A DNA stretch of 64,000 nt from assembly GCF_017813235.1 (NCBI RefSeq), contig NZ_JAGISH010000009.1, positions 124,001-188,000 of the forward strand. The letters run 5' to 3'. This document shows positions 42,834-52,419 of the stretch, piece after piece (position 1 is the stretch's first letter; each line of letters opens with the position of its first letter). Source of the DNA: Sagittula salina (GTDB lineage: Bacteria; Pseudomonadota; Alphaproteobacteria; Rhodobacterales; Rhodobacteraceae). The notes below the pieces were generated by a model. That model had not been told where the DNA came from, made no database searches, and was given only the letters and a program-made list of their open reading frames with translations. Made by a program: the position numbers and the translations under genes.

Positions 42834-43928
42834 ATGGATGCCCGCCTGATGGCCCAGGCCCTGGCGCTGGGTCGCCGTGGTATGGGGCAGACCTGGCCCA
42901 ACCCCGCCGTCGGCTGCCTGATCGTGCGCGATGGGCGGGTGGTCGGGCGTGGCTGGACGCAGCCCGGTGGGCGCCCGCATGCCGAGGTCGTGGCGCTGGC
43001 CCAAGCCGGGGAACAGGCCAGTGGCGCAACGGCTTATGTCACTTTGGAACCCTGTAGCCACCAAGGCCAGACACCGCCGTGCTGTGATGCACTGATCGCG
43101 GCAGGGATCGCCCGTGTGGTGGCCCCGGTGGCCGACAGCGATCCGCGTGTCTCGGGACAGGGGTTCGACCGCCTGCGCGCGGCAGGCATTTCCGTTACCA
43201 CGGGCGTGCTGACGGCACATGCACTTCAGGATCATGCGGGTTTTTTCCTCAGGGTTGAGCAGGGTCGTCCGTGGCTGACGCTGAAACTGGCCATGACGCT
43301 GGACGGTCGCATCGCCACCGCTACCGGGGAAAGCCAGTGGATTACCGGCCCCACAGCCCGCCACGCGGTGCACGCCCTGCGCGCCAGCCATGATGCCGTG
43401 CTGGTCGGCGGCGGCACCGCGCGCGCTGACAATCCGCGCCTGACGGTCCGCGGGCATGAAGTAATCCGCCAGCCGGTGCGTATCGTGGCCAGCCGCCATC
43501 TGGATCTTCCACTGCTTGGCGATCTTGCGCGCACGGCAGAAGAAGTGCCGCTCTGGCTATGTCATGGCCCAACCGTAGGGGCCGACTTGTTGACTGCGTG
43601 GAAACAATTGGGCGCTATTCTGGTATCGGTCCCTCTCTCGGCGGGGCGGCTTGATGTGGCCGCGCTGCTGCAAACGCTCGGTTCGCGGGGCATGACCCGG
43701 GTGTTCTGCGAGGGCGGCGGACAGCTGGCCGCCTCGCTGCTGGCACAGGATCTCGTTGACGAATTGCACGTATTCACGGCGGGTGTGGCGCTCGGTGCCG
43801 AGGGGCATCCGGGCATCGGTGCCTTGGGGGTGGATCGTCTCGCGGATGCGCCGCGTTTTGCTCTTGTGGATATCATGGCGCGGGGGATGGACGTCCAGCA
43901 TGTTTGGCGCCGGATCTCGCTTGGGTAG
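42834..43928 (+). CDS. ribD: Riboflavin biosynthesis bifunctional deaminase/reductase
   Basis: 364 residues. The N-terminal deaminase holds zinc with H49-A-E51 and C74/C83 (EPCSHQGQTPPC). The C-terminal reductase begins near 150 (LKLAMTLDGRIATATGES) and includes FCEGGGQLAASLL. It converts the pyrimidine made from GTP by RibA in two steps towards riboflavin. No FMN-riboswitch-like element is visible upstream. The partner ribE is not adjacent but lies 5 kb on, beyond the capsule block. The 135 bases after it contain no clear terminator. Confidence 0.96.
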   Translation: MDARLMAQALALGRRGMGQTWPNPAVGCLIVRDGRVVGRGWTQPGGRPHAEVVALAQAGEQASGATAYVTLEPCSHQGQTPPCCDALIAAGIARVVAPVADSDPRVSGQGFDRLRAAGISVTTGVLTAHALQDHAGFFLRVEQGRPWLTLKLAMTLDGRIATATGESQWITGPTARHAVHALRASHDAVLVGGGTARADNPRLTVRGHEVIRQPVRIVASRHLDLPLLGDLARTAEEVPLWLCHGPTVGADLLTAWKQLGAILVSVPLSAGRLDVAALLQTLGSRGMTRVFCEGGGQLAASLLAQDLVDELHVFTAGVALGAEGHPGIGALGVDRLADAPRFALVDIMARGMDVQHVWRRISLG

Positions 43929-44063
43929 CCGCTTGATCTGTGGCGCGTAACGTTTTTCGGTTCGAAAGATCAGGTCCTTCCCTGCCTGTGGACAAGCCTG
44001 AAAATATCGGTCTATTCAGTCTTCTGGGCCACGAGGTTTTACTGGGCGTTGAAAAACAGTGGT

Positions 44064-46103
44064 TCAGCTACGCCATAGATGCGCATAGCTGGCCAGCGCA
44101 CCCTGCAATTTGGACAGCCCGCGATTGAGCGCGCTGGGACTTGGAATGGTGCTGTTCGCCAACCGGTCAACAACAGTTTCGACAGAGCAGGGGAGGCCGG
44201 TGACCGGATCGCGATACCGTGGGTAGTCGATCAGCGTTGCGTGGGCCAGGGCCTCGACAGTCGGGCGCGGTCCAGAGAGCCGTCTTTCCGGTATGGGGCC
44301 AAGGTCCCGGGTCAATCCCCATCCGGCGTAAAACGGCACGCCCATTGTTGTAACCGGGCGCCCGCGCAGCAATGCCTCGAATCCTGTGCCGGAGGTCAGG
44401 GTCCAGACTTCTTCAACCGCGTCGAGAGCTAGGGATATGTCAACCCGGTCAAGCGTAAGATCCGCCCATCGCTCGGGCGCATCGACCCGGCCGCTCCGCA
44501 GGCCCGCCTCCACGTCCGGATGCGGCTTCCAGAGGATCACGGCATCCGGGTTCGCCTCGCGCGTCCGACGCAGGAGATCCTCGTTCGTGCGGACTTCCGG
44601 GCTGCCAAGAAGGATAGAGGCATCGTCCTCCACTTGCCCGGGCACAAGAATACGGTAGCCTTTCGGTAGCTTCGGTAAACCACCCGCCAAATTGTATTTT
44701 GATAAGCCCCGGCCCACGAGGCTCTGTATAACTCTGTGGATACGTTCGGTCTGGTCAGGCCTCATCCGTTTCGCCCGGAGATGTATCAGTCGTTCCAGCG
44801 TGCTCGGGCGGCTCGGATCGAAGTGAATTCCTTCGTGATCGAGCGTCAAAGAGAGCGGAGGCACCAGTGTCGCCCCCAAGCCGCGCGATCTGAGGAAACC
44901 ATCCTCCAGAGAAACCGCGCGTTCCCCGGCTGCGGTACTCCACGCCATACAGCGGCGCCCTGTCGACGAAGCCAGTTTCAAGGCCTTATCCACATCGTCT
45001 TCGAACCGTAACCGCTTTTCCCTGCCAAAAAATTTCTGCAGGAACGGCCTTTTCCACAGTCGGGCATTTGCCACGACCCAGCCTTGCCGATCCTCGCGCC
45101 ATGCCCGGGCCTGCGCCTCCAGGGCGCCGAGGATATCCTCGATTTCGCCGCGCCTATCGCGGTAGGGGTCATACCAGACCGGGTAGAGCACCAAAGCCCC
45201 CGCAACCAGCTGCACCTTTGTCAGGCGTCGTTTCCGACGCGGAAACTGGGATTCGTCGTCCGTCAGGCCCCAGCCAGCATAGAACGGCATCCCGAAAACC
45301 CGCGGCCGATGGCCGACGAGGATGGCCTCGAACCCCATCTGCGATGACAGCGTATAGACACGCGTCGCGCCCTCCAGCAGCGCCCAAGGGGAGGCATCCC
45401 CATCATATAGCGCTACGGGACCAATGGCGTCAGCGGGCCCAAAATGCCCTTCACGAAATCCATGCGCCGTTTCCGGATGGGTTTTCAACAGGATGCGGCA
45501 ATGCGGGTTCTCTTCCCGCGCGACGAAGAGCATTTCGAGAAACCGTGCTCGGTCACCGCCCGATGCCAGAACGGATGCGTCGCCGTGCGTCTGGTCCACC
45601 ACCAGCACATAGCCCGGCGCAGGGGGGGCCACGTCCGTCCGGGTGGCGGAATACTTTGACACCTGCGCTTCGCGCATTCGCGCGATGACCCCGCGCGCGC
45701 GCTCCAGCAGTACGTGGTCGTCAAGCGGGTGTTCCCCAAGCAGGTTTTCGAGATCCGAGGGGGCGCGTCCGTCGAAATGCACACCGCGATGGTCGACCAG
45801 CAGACCGAGGGGGGGCTCTCCGGTTCGGCCCGGGTGCAGCGACCGCAAAAAGGCGTCTTCGACCCGCACCACCTGCGCACCGCGCCGTGCCGCCACGGCC
45901 TCCCCGCGACGGGCATAGGGCGACTGCCCCCAGACGCCCACCAGATCCCCGGCAGCGGGCATCCCGACGGTAACCCGGTACCCACCCAGCGCAAGAATGC
46001 GCCGCAGATGGCCCTTCAGAAAACCGCCGCTATAGACATACAAACGCCGGGAAGTCTCCTCCCCGGCGTTGTCATGTTCGTGCGAGTCCAAAGGTTTAGC
46101 CAC
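44064..46103 (-). CDS. kpsC: Capsule export/Kdo-linker glycosyltransferase KpsC
   Basis: 679 residues built from two similar halves, each ending in a block with PFYAGWGLT (GMPFYAGWGLTDDE and GVPFYAGWGLTRDL). This duplicated structure is that of KpsC, which, with KpsS, adds the beta-Kdo linker that joins group 2 type capsules to their lipid anchor. Each half has the acceptor-side signature AVSLEDGFLRSRGLG or RVEDAFLRSLHPG. It overlaps the OPX gene by eight bases and is the last of the three minus-strand capsule genes. Confidence 0.93.
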   Translation of the reverse strand: MAKPLDSHEHDNAGEETSRRLYVYSGGFLKGHLRRILALGGYRVTVGMPAAGDLVGVWGQSPYARRGEAVAARRGAQVVRVEDAFLRSLHPGRTGEPPLGLLVDHRGVHFDGRAPSDLENLLGEHPLDDHVLLERARGVIARMREAQVSKYSATRTDVAPPAPGYVLVVDQTHGDASVLASGGDRARFLEMLFVAREENPHCRILLKTHPETAHGFREGHFGPADAIGPVALYDGDASPWALLEGATRVYTLSSQMGFEAILVGHRPRVFGMPFYAGWGLTDDESQFPRRKRRLTKVQLVAGALVLYPVWYDPYRDRRGEIEDILGALEAQARAWREDRQGWVVANARLWKRPFLQKFFGREKRLRFEDDVDKALKLASSTGRRCMAWSTAAGERAVSLEDGFLRSRGLGATLVPPLSLTLDHEGIHFDPSRPSTLERLIHLRAKRMRPDQTERIHRVIQSLVGRGLSKYNLAGGLPKLPKGYRILVPGQVEDDASILLGSPEVRTNEDLLRRTREANPDAVILWKPHPDVEAGLRSGRVDAPERWADLTLDRVDISLALDAVEEVWTLTSGTGFEALLRGRPVTTMGVPFYAGWGLTRDLGPIPERRLSGPRPTVEALAHATLIDYPRYRDPVTGLPCSVETVVDRLANSTIPSPSALNRGLSKLQGALASYAHLWRS

Positions 46104-47256
46104 CGCTGCCCAGCGTGTCGGCGATCGACGTCACGGTGGCCACCGAACCCAGAGAGCCGGTCAGGGAGGCGATGGTCTTATCCCACTGCACGTAGGGCGC
46201 TTCGGTCACATATAGTGTGTCCTGATCACGGATGACGAAATCGCGGGCCATGAACATGCCATTTGGCTGCGTCAGATCCAGAACATAGATCAGCCGTTGC
46301 GCCCCCACGAGGTCGTTGCGGCCCAAGACCTGATTGGCGATTTCTGCCGGCTCGTTCCGGAAGACAAAGACGCCGGTCGGGTCGGCGGTGGCCGAGAGCA
46401 GGCCGCCTACAGTGGCGATGGCTTCGACGGCGGAAATGCTTTGCGCTTCGAACGGCACGCGCGCCTGCGCACCGGTGGCGCCAAGCGCGGTGAAGGCGCG
46501 GGTGTCCTCTTCGACGAGGATCCGATCGCCGCCGCGCAGGGCGATGTCGAACTCGGGCGTCTTGAACAGGTCCTGGAACCAGATGGTTTCGGTCTGGTTG
46601 CCGCGGATCACCTTCACCTGCGCGATCTCCGGCGTGATTGTCACGCCGCCGGCGCGGGCGATCATGGATGCCAGCGTGCGCGTGGGACGTTCGATGGCAA
46701 ATACGCCCTGGCTGCCCACGGCGCCTACCAGCGACACGGTGGACCCGTCGCCCGCCAGCCTGCGCACCTGCACCTGCGGGTCAGGCGTCTGATCCTCGAG
46801 TTTTGCCGTGATGATCTGGCGGATGCGTTCCGGCGTGTTGCCCGCCGCCCGGATGCGCCCGGCATAGGGGATGAAGATGAAGCCGGAGCCGTCCACCTGC
46901 ACCTCTTCGAGCATCGCGGGCGCGCTGCCAGAGGTTCCGCCGCCGCTTCCCAGCAGCGGGTCATCGACGTTTTCCCAGATGGTCAGGCCCAGCGTGTCAC
47001 CGGGATTGATGATGTCGGAGCCGACGACGGCGGCGTTTCGGAAGGCGTCGGAAAAGCCCAGCGCCGGGACCACGGCGGTGGCGCGGGTCACGCGGTCGTT
47101 GACCGACACGATGAAGGCATCGCCTTCGCGCTGCACCGAGCCGGCAAAAATCTCTTTCTTGTTGGGACCGACGCGCGGCAGGCCGCAGGATGCCAGAATC
47201 GACACCGCGGCCAGAAGTGCCACGCTACGCGCAAGGCGGGTGGGGGAGTTTTTCAC
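46096..47256 (-). CDS. Polysaccharide export lipoprotein (Wza/KpsD-like OPX)
   Basis: 386 residues, GTG start at 47256 with GGAG upstream; the frame is open to 47301 but the signal peptide decides the start. The lipobox ALLAAVSILASCG marks an outer-membrane lipoprotein. A Poly_export domain follows (GDTLGLTIWENV, VDGSGFIFIPYAGRIRAAG, YVTEAPYVQW), with SLBB-type repeats (VSLVGAVGSQGVFAI). OPX proteins form the outer-membrane channel for capsule or exopolysaccharide. It lies between kpsS and kpsC, so capsule export is its likely task. Confidence 0.9.
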   Translation of the reverse strand: MKNSPTRLARSVALLAAVSILASCGLPRVGPNKKEIFAGSVQREGDAFIVSVNDRVTRATAVVPALGFSDAFRNAAVVGSDIINPGDTLGLTIWENVDDPLLGSGGGTSGSAPAMLEEVQVDGSGFIFIPYAGRIRAAGNTPERIRQIITAKLEDQTPDPQVQVRRLAGDGSTVSLVGAVGSQGVFAIERPTRTLASMIARAGGVTITPEIAQVKVIRGNQTETIWFQDLFKTPEFDIALRGGDRILVEEDTRAFTALGATGAQARVPFEAQSISAVEAIATVGGLLSATADPTGVFVFRNEPAEIANQVLGRNDLVGAQRLIYVLDLTQPNGMFMARDFVIRDQDTLYVTEAPYVQWDKTIASLTGSLGSVATVTSIADTLGSGG

Positions 47257-47349
47257 TGCTCGGTCTCCTCGACCTGTGTTCTGCCTCAGACTTTTTTTCA
47301 AAGGCTACCGAGGGGGCGGGGGAAAATCCAGCATTTGCGGGAGGGTGCC

Positions 47350-48642
47350 CTAGTGCACCACGCGCAACTGTTGCCGCGGGGCCGCGGTTCCGCTGGCGAA
47401 AGCATCGTATGGGTCCTCCGACGCCAGCATGAGGTCGACCACCTGGCGCAGCAGCTGCCGGCGCCCGCGCGCCGAATAGAAGCCGCCGGGCAATTGCGAG
47501 GTCTCCAGCAGGTAGCGCCGATAATCCTTGTAAGCCTTGTTGTCAGGTCGCGAGGGCGCGGCAAAGAACTCCGCCAGAGGTTGCGTGGAAACGAACTCAG
47601 GCTTGGCGTAGACCGCGTCACCGAAGACCTTCAACGGGATGCCGCGCCAGAGCACCTGTTGCGCGGCGGTGGAATTCACGGTCACCGCCGTGCGTGCGTC
47701 GTTAAGCAACTGCGCCAGCTTGCCGCCGCGCACGTAGTGAACCCGGTCAGAGACCCCGTGCCGCTGTGCGGCTTCTCGGATGGCGCGGCGCACGCCCGCG
47801 CGGTCGTCCTCCAGCGGGTGGGCCTTGAACACCAGATGATGATGGCCTGGCGCGCCCTCGCGGAAGCCCGCCACTACCAGTTCGACAAAGTCGGGCATGG
47901 TGGCAAAGGGGCTGTGTTTCTGGAAGCTTGAATCGTGTTCCAGCTGCATCAGACAGAGGTGATAGGGAAAGCCCCCCAACCGGATACGTGTCGTGGCGAT
48001 CACGCGGTCGACCCAGCTTGCGGGCATCAGGAGCAGGCGTTTGAGATAGAGCAGGAATTCCTGCACCACGCTCAGGGCACGATGCGGGCGAAAGTTGCGG
48101 TAGGCACCGTTCCGGAACATCACGAACCAGTGGTAAAGCGCACCATAGAAAATGTGGTGCCGCATGTCGCCCCAATGGGCGGGGGGAAGAGGGGCTTCCA
48201 TGTCCGACAGTGCCAGCGCCGCCTGCATGTCCTTCACCGTCATGGACATGAGTTTGGAATGCCCGTTCGAGCCACCGCGCTCGTAGGTGACCCAGTAGGG
48301 GCGCATGTAACCCTCTTCGAAGACATGCACCGTCAGGCCGCGCCGCTTCGCTTCCTCGATGGCCTCGGCATGGATGCGGCGCACGTCGCCGTAAAGCACC
48401 AGGTCGGTGATGCGCCTTTCGTGAAGCAGGTTGACCAGCCAGCCACGCCAATCGTCAGGTGTGCCGCGATAGGGCAGATAGCTGCGCGGGTGAAACCAGA
48501 AGGCGCGGTCGCCCGCGTTGAAGCCCACGCGCCAGACCTCCGCTCCGGTCTTGCGCAGCATGGTGCCCAGCCGGTTGAAGAATGGCCCGTGGGGTCCCTG
48601 CAAGAAGAGGAAGACGCGCCTTTCTCCGGTGGTGGTCGCCAT
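47350..48642 (-). CDS. kpsS: Capsule biosynthesis protein KpsS
   Basis: 430 residues, start ATG 48642 with GGAG seven bases before. Family hallmarks are FLFLQGPHGPFFNRLG at the N-terminus, HVFEEGYMRPYWVTYERGG and the C-terminal VNSTAAQQVLWRGIPLKVFG. KpsS adds the first beta-Kdo to the phosphatidylglycerol anchor, and KpsC extends it. First gene of the capsule block; divergent from ribE with a 215-base shared promoter region. The ABC exporter genes kpsMT/E are not in the window. Confidence 0.92.
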   Translation of the reverse strand: MATTTGERRVFLFLQGPHGPFFNRLGTMLRKTGAEVWRVGFNAGDRAFWFHPRSYLPYRGTPDDWRGWLVNLLHERRITDLVLYGDVRRIHAEAIEEAKRRGLTVHVFEEGYMRPYWVTYERGGSNGHSKLMSMTVKDMQAALALSDMEAPLPPAHWGDMRHHIFYGALYHWFVMFRNGAYRNFRPHRALSVVQEFLLYLKRLLLMPASWVDRVIATTRIRLGGFPYHLCLMQLEHDSSFQKHSPFATMPDFVELVVAGFREGAPGHHHLVFKAHPLEDDRAGVRRAIREAAQRHGVSDRVHYVRGGKLAQLLNDARTAVTVNSTAAQQVLWRGIPLKVFGDAVYAKPEFVSTQPLAEFFAAPSRPDNKAYKDYRRYLLETSQLPGGFYSARGRRQLLRQVVDLMLASEDPYDAFASGTAAPRQQLRVVH

Positions 48643-48857
48643 TGTTCCGCTCCGATGCGTCGGGACGCAGCGTGTAACGCCAAAGCTTGCCCGTCGCCTT
48701 GCCCATCGCGGGGCAGTGTGTGAATGCTTTGTTGCCATTCTATTGACGGATGGCGGCGAAAATAAGGCCCATGTGTTCTGTGTGTTCCATGCGGTTCAAG
48801 AGACAAGGCGGTTGGCCCGCCCGCGTGTGCGGGGGCGGGGGCCGGAAGGAGAAAGAC

Positions 48858-49454
48858 ATGTTCACGGGGATCATTACGGACGTGGGCGCGGTGCGCGCGC
48901 TGGACAATCGCGGCGACCTGCACGCGAGGATCGGAACAGCCTATGATACGTCGGGCATCGACATGGGCGCGTCGATCGCCTGCAACGGCGTCTGCCTGAC
49001 GGTGGTGGGTTTGGGGCCTGACTGGTTCGACGTGGTGATCAGTGCCGAGACGCTGTCGAAAACCAACATCGGCGGCAAGGCGGGCTGGGTGGAGGGCACG
49101 CCCCTGAACCTCGAACGGGCGCTGAAGGTGGGGGACGAATTGGGCGGGCACATCGTGTCCGGCCATGTGGATGGCGTGGCAGAGATCGTGGCGCTGGAGG
49201 ACGAGGGTGAAAGCACGCGCATGACTTTCGCGGTGCCGGAAGCGCTGGCGCGCTACATCGCGCCGAAGGGATCTGTGGCCCTGAACGGCACGTCGCTGAC
49301 GGTGAACGAGGTGGACGGCTGCCGCTTTGGCGTGAACATCATCCCGCACACCAAGGACGTCACCACCTGGGGCCGCGCGACGGTTGGCGACCGAGTGAAC
49401 CTTGAGATCGACACGCTGGCGCGCTACGTGGCGCGTCTGCGCGAGTTCGACTGA
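48858..49454 (+). CDS. ribE: Riboflavin synthase, alpha subunit
   Basis: 198 residues. The duplicated barrel begins MFTGIITDVGAV; the first repeat ends with CNGVCLTVV and the second with LNGTSLTVNEVDG, with SGHVDG between. It makes riboflavin from two molecules of dimethyl-ribityllumazine. The start at 48858 is fixed by MFTG and the GGAAGGAGA upstream; the frame is open earlier. Separated from ribD by the capsule genes. Confidence 0.96.
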   Translation: MFTGIITDVGAVRALDNRGDLHARIGTAYDTSGIDMGASIACNGVCLTVVGLGPDWFDVVISAETLSKTNIGGKAGWVEGTPLNLERALKVGDELGGHIVSGHVDGVAEIVALEDEGESTRMTFAVPEALARYIAPKGSVALNGTSLTVNEVDGCRFGVNIIPHTKDVTTWGRATVGDRVNLEIDTLARYVARLREFD

Positions 49455-49620
49455 GGAAATTGGCGGGGTTTCGGCGCGGATGGTACCGGAGTGATGCGCA
49501 AGCCGCCCGGAGTGCGGGCCGGAATTGGAGGAAGCCCTGCTTCCCCCAAACCCCCATCGCGGTATTTCAGAACCAAAGAAGCAGGGGTGGGGCGTTCGCG
49601 ATCGTGACTTTCTGCCGGGG

Positions 49621-50679
49621 TCATTCGGCCGGTTGGAAGCCGACAATGAGTTGCCGGAGGCCGAGGGCGGCGCCGGCGAAGATCGCGGCGAAAGTGACCG
49701 GTGCGGAAAAGGCCAGCAGAGAGAAGGCCGAGAGCCCCTGTCCGATGGAACAGCCGAGCGCAACCACGGCACCCGCGCCCATCAGCGCCGCGCCAAAGAT
49801 CTGACGACGCAGTTCGCGCGGATCCTCGCAGGCTTCCCAGCGGAAATGTCCCTTGATCAGCGATCCGACAAAGGCGCCCGCCCAGACGCCCGTCACCGAT
49901 CCCACAGCGAAGGACAGGGGGCGCGCCGAGCCTGTCATCCACCACAGGATGGATTCTCCCAGCGGGGCGGCGAAGCTGTGCGAAACGACGGGCAGGGCCT
50001 CGAAACCGTGGTGTGCCACCCAGGATGTACCCGCCCAGGCCAACACCACCGAAAAGCCCACGGCTGCCGCCCAGAAAAGACGCGCGGGTTTCTCCCAGAC
50101 TGCGGCGGAGGCGGCGGAGCCTGCGACGATCAGCCCGCCCAGTACCATGCCGATAAGGTTGACCGAGAGGCCTGTCATGGCCCCCAGCTGGTGGGCAATA
50201 CCCGGGGCGACCTCTGTCGTGACAGGTCGTTGCGGGAAGAGGAAGTCGCGCAGCGGTGCCAGCGGGCCGGAGAGCACGACGAAGGTGGAGACCCCCATCA
50301 CCAGCACGATAACGAAGCTGCGCAGGTCGCCGCCGCCGAGCCGCGCGATGGCACCGTAGCCGCAGTTTCCCGACAAGGCCATGCCGTAGCCGAACACCAG
50401 CCCGCCCGCGACCGAGGCCAAGGGCATCCAGCGAATGCCGAGGTAGTAGGTTTCCGTATCGACCAGCAGCCCCATGGCCATCAGTCCAAAGCTGCCCATC
50501 ACCGCAAGCCCGATGGCGATGCCCCACATGCGCAGCCGAACGGTGGAGCCGCCGTAAAGCGCGTCCTCGATGGCGCCGAGTGTGCAGAACCGCCCCAACC
50601 GCGCAGCGAGACCCAGAAGCAGTCCGCTCCCCAGCCCGATCAGCGCGACGAGATTGTATTCCCCGATGGTATCCAGCAT
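49621..50679 (-). CDS. soxT: YeeE/YedE-family sulfur transporter (SoxT-like)
   Basis: 352 residues with about nine or ten membrane helices. Three cysteine motifs of the thiosulfate importers of this family are present: RFCTLGAIED, SGNCGYGAIA and LGCSIGQGLSAF. It probably imports thiosulfate or another sulfur species across the inner membrane, or gives the regulator access to it. Start 50679 (MLDTIGEYNLVAL) has GGAGGAGG upstream; ATGs at 50715 and 50724 are weaker. It follows soxR on the minus strand, as SoxT does in several alphaproteobacterial sox clusters. Confidence 0.85.
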   Translation of the reverse strand: MLDTIGEYNLVALIGLGSGLLLGLAARLGRFCTLGAIEDALYGGSTVRLRMWGIAIGLAVMGSFGLMAMGLLVDTETYYLGIRWMPLASVAGGLVFGYGMALSGNCGYGAIARLGGGDLRSFVIVLVMGVSTFVVLSGPLAPLRDFLFPQRPVTTEVAPGIAHQLGAMTGLSVNLIGMVLGGLIVAGSAASAAVWEKPARLFWAAAVGFSVVLAWAGTSWVAHHGFEALPVVSHSFAAPLGESILWWMTGSARPLSFAVGSVTGVWAGAFVGSLIKGHFRWEACEDPRELRRQIFGAALMGAGAVVALGCSIGQGLSAFSLLAFSAPVTFAAIFAGAALGLRQLIVGFQPAE

Positions 50680-50778
50680 GGCCGAGCCCTCCTCCGGCCC
50701 GATGGTCAGGGCCATCGGGATCAAACGACTATGCGGAGGTGCGCGGCGTTTTTCAACAGAGGCTTGCGCGGATACCGG

Positions 50779-51120
50779 TCACGGCCGGTTTGCGCCGCAG
50801 AACAGGTCGTAGACCGTTTCCAGCATCTTGCGCGGCTTGTCGTCGGCGAGGCTGTAGTAGATCGCCTTGCCGTCGCGGCGCGGCACCACCAGGCCTTCGA
50901 GGCGCAGGCGCGAGAGTTGCTGGCTGACAGCCGCCTGACGCGCGGAGAGCAGCGACTCAAGTTCGGTCACAGATTTTTCGCCCGTCACCAGATGGCACAG
51001 AATCATCAATCGGCCTTCGTGGCTGATCGCCTTCAGGAAGGCCGACGCCTGCGTTGCCTGATCAACGATCGCGTCAAGCTCTGCCTCGGTCAGGTCGTCG
51101 CGTAAAACCGGAAGTCCCAT
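50779..51120 (-). CDS. soxR: ArsR-family repressor SoxR
   Basis: 113 residues with a winged helix (TELESLLSARQAAVSQQLSR). Cys42 (LMILCHLVTG) and Cys108 (YDLFCGANRP) lie where the persulfide-sensing pair of SqrR/BigR-type repressors sits, so control by sulfane sulfur is expected. Its targets are probably the inverted repeats between soxS and soxV, before soxX and before soxC. It is co-oriented with soxS (22 bases upstream) and soxT. Confidence 0.93.
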   Translation of the reverse strand: MGLPVLRDDLTEAELDAIVDQATQASAFLKAISHEGRLMILCHLVTGEKSVTELESLLSARQAAVSQQLSRLRLEGLVVPRRDGKAIYYSLADDKPRKMLETVYDLFCGANRP

Positions 51121-51142
51121 CTTCTGTCCCTGATGTCTTTTT

Positions 51143-51523
51143 TCAGTTTGTCTGCGGTACGAAATCCGTATTGGTTTCGAGCAATTTCGAGAACAGGGGC
51201 CAGAAGAAGTCCTGCCCTACGTAACCTTCCATGCGGGCGACCTCCTGTCCATCCGTCACAAGTATGAAGGTTGGGGTGAAATTCACACGGCGGGCATAGC
51301 TGATGCCATCGGGCGGGCCCATGTGCAAGTCCGCACGCTCGAGGGGCGCGTAACGTCCTTCGGCGGTGTTGGGGTAGGCGGGGGCGATTTCATCGTCCCA
51401 AGCGGCGCAATAGGCGCAGCCGCGTTGTTCCACCATCACGAGCGCGATGTCCGACGCAAACGCGGGCGCGACGCACAGTACGGTCGCCGCCAGCACGGAT
51501 ACGATACCACGAATGCTCATCAT
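51143..51523 (-). CDS. soxS: Periplasmic thioredoxin SoxS
   Basis: 126 residues with a signal peptide (RGIVSVLAATVLCVAPAFA) and a thioredoxin active site CAYC at residues 36-39. The cis-Pro loop is in NFTPTFILV. SoxS keeps the carrier cysteine of SoxYZ in the active, reduced state in studied species. First gene of the minus-strand soxS-R-T unit and divergent from soxV. Confidence 0.92.
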   Translation of the reverse strand: MMSIRGIVSVLAATVLCVAPAFASDIALVMVEQRGCAYCAAWDDEIAPAYPNTAEGRYAPLERADLHMGPPDGISYARRVNFTPTFILVTDGQEVARMEGYVGQDFFWPLFSKLLETNTDFVPQTN

Positions 51524-51609
51524 GCCCTCTGAGATGGTGTATACCGGGAGTTATAAACATGTCAGGGTCGGAAATGCACAGATTGACGCCGACGTTGGAC
51601 AACGTAATA

Positions 51610-51628
51610 TGAATATGTGAATTATTCA
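51610..51628. promoter_or_regulatory. Repeat cluster TGAAT/TGAAT/ATTCA in the soxS-soxV promoter region
   Basis: TGAAT (51610-51614), TGAAT (51618-51622) and ATTCA (51624-51628) lie in the 121-base gap between divergent soxS and soxV. The half-sites equal those of the two ATTCA-N6-TGAAT repeats further down the cluster, though the spacing differs. Likely SoxR operator. Confidence 0.5.
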
Positions 51629-51644
51629 AGGAAAGGCGCAACCC

Positions 51645-52382
51645 GTGCTGGATATTTCCTTCGCAGGCGCAGCATTCGCTGGACTGTTGAGTTTCTTTAC
51701 GCCCTGCATCCTGCCGATGGTCCCGTTTTACCTGTGTTACATGGCCGGGATTTCCATGAACGAGTTACGCGACGATACCGGGATCACGCGGGGTGCGCAA
51801 CGGCGGCTGATCCTTTCAGCGGTGTTCTTCGCCGCCGGTGTTACCACGATCTTTGTGCTGTTGGGCATGGGGGCGACCGCGGTGGGCGAGGTGTTTGCCG
51901 ACTGGAAGCGACCGCTGTCCTACGTCGCCGCCGCGATCCTGCTGGTCTTCGGGCTGCATTTTCTGGGCGTGATCCGCATCGGGCTGCTGTATCGGGAGGC
52001 GCGGCTGGAGAGCAAGGCCGAGCCGACCTCTGTTCTGGGCGCTTATGTCATGGGGCTCGCTTTCGGATTTGGTTGGACGCCCTGCGTGGGGCCGGCGCTG
52101 GCCTCGATCCTGATGATCGCCTCCGGCATGGGGGATATCGCACGCGGCGGTCTGCTGCTGTTCGTCTACGGCGTCGGGATGACCGCGCCCTTCGTCATCG
52201 CGGCGCTCTTTTCCGGGCCGTTCCTGAAGTGGACAGCGCGTCACCGGTCCAAGCTTCAGTATGTCGAAAAGGTGATGGGGGTCATGCTGATTGTCTTTGC
52301 GATCCTGATCGCAACCGATAGCGTGAACATCATCGCGCAGTGGATGATCGACACTGTCCCGGGCTGGACGTCGCTGAGTTGA
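51645..52382 (+). CDS. soxV: Thiol-disulfide electron transporter SoxV (CcdA/DsbD type)
   Basis: 245 residues, GTG start at 51645. Six membrane helices with the CcdA cysteines in FFTPCILPMVPF (C21) and GWTPCVGPALASI. It carries electrons from cytoplasmic thioredoxin across the membrane to SoxW or SoxS. Followed by soxW after 37 bases, and the pair ends at the terminator at 53023. Confidence 0.94.
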   Translation: MLDISFAGAAFAGLLSFFTPCILPMVPFYLCYMAGISMNELRDDTGITRGAQRRLILSAVFFAAGVTTIFVLLGMGATAVGEVFADWKRPLSYVAAAILLVFGLHFLGVIRIGLLYREARLESKAEPTSVLGAYVMGLAFGFGWTPCVGPALASILMIASGMGDIARGGLLLFVYGVGMTAPFVIAALFSGPFLKWTARHRSKLQYVEKVMGVMLIVFAILIATDSVNIIAQWMIDTVPGWTSLS

Positions 52383-52419
52383 CGCGTCCGGGCGGGAGAC
52401 CTGAAAGGGAGGGAAGACG

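Noticed and set aside
48643-48857. FMN riboswitch before ribE (and before ribD)
   Set aside because: No RFN-type conserved helices were seen in the 215-base kpsS-ribE gap or in the two-base nrdR-ribD junction.
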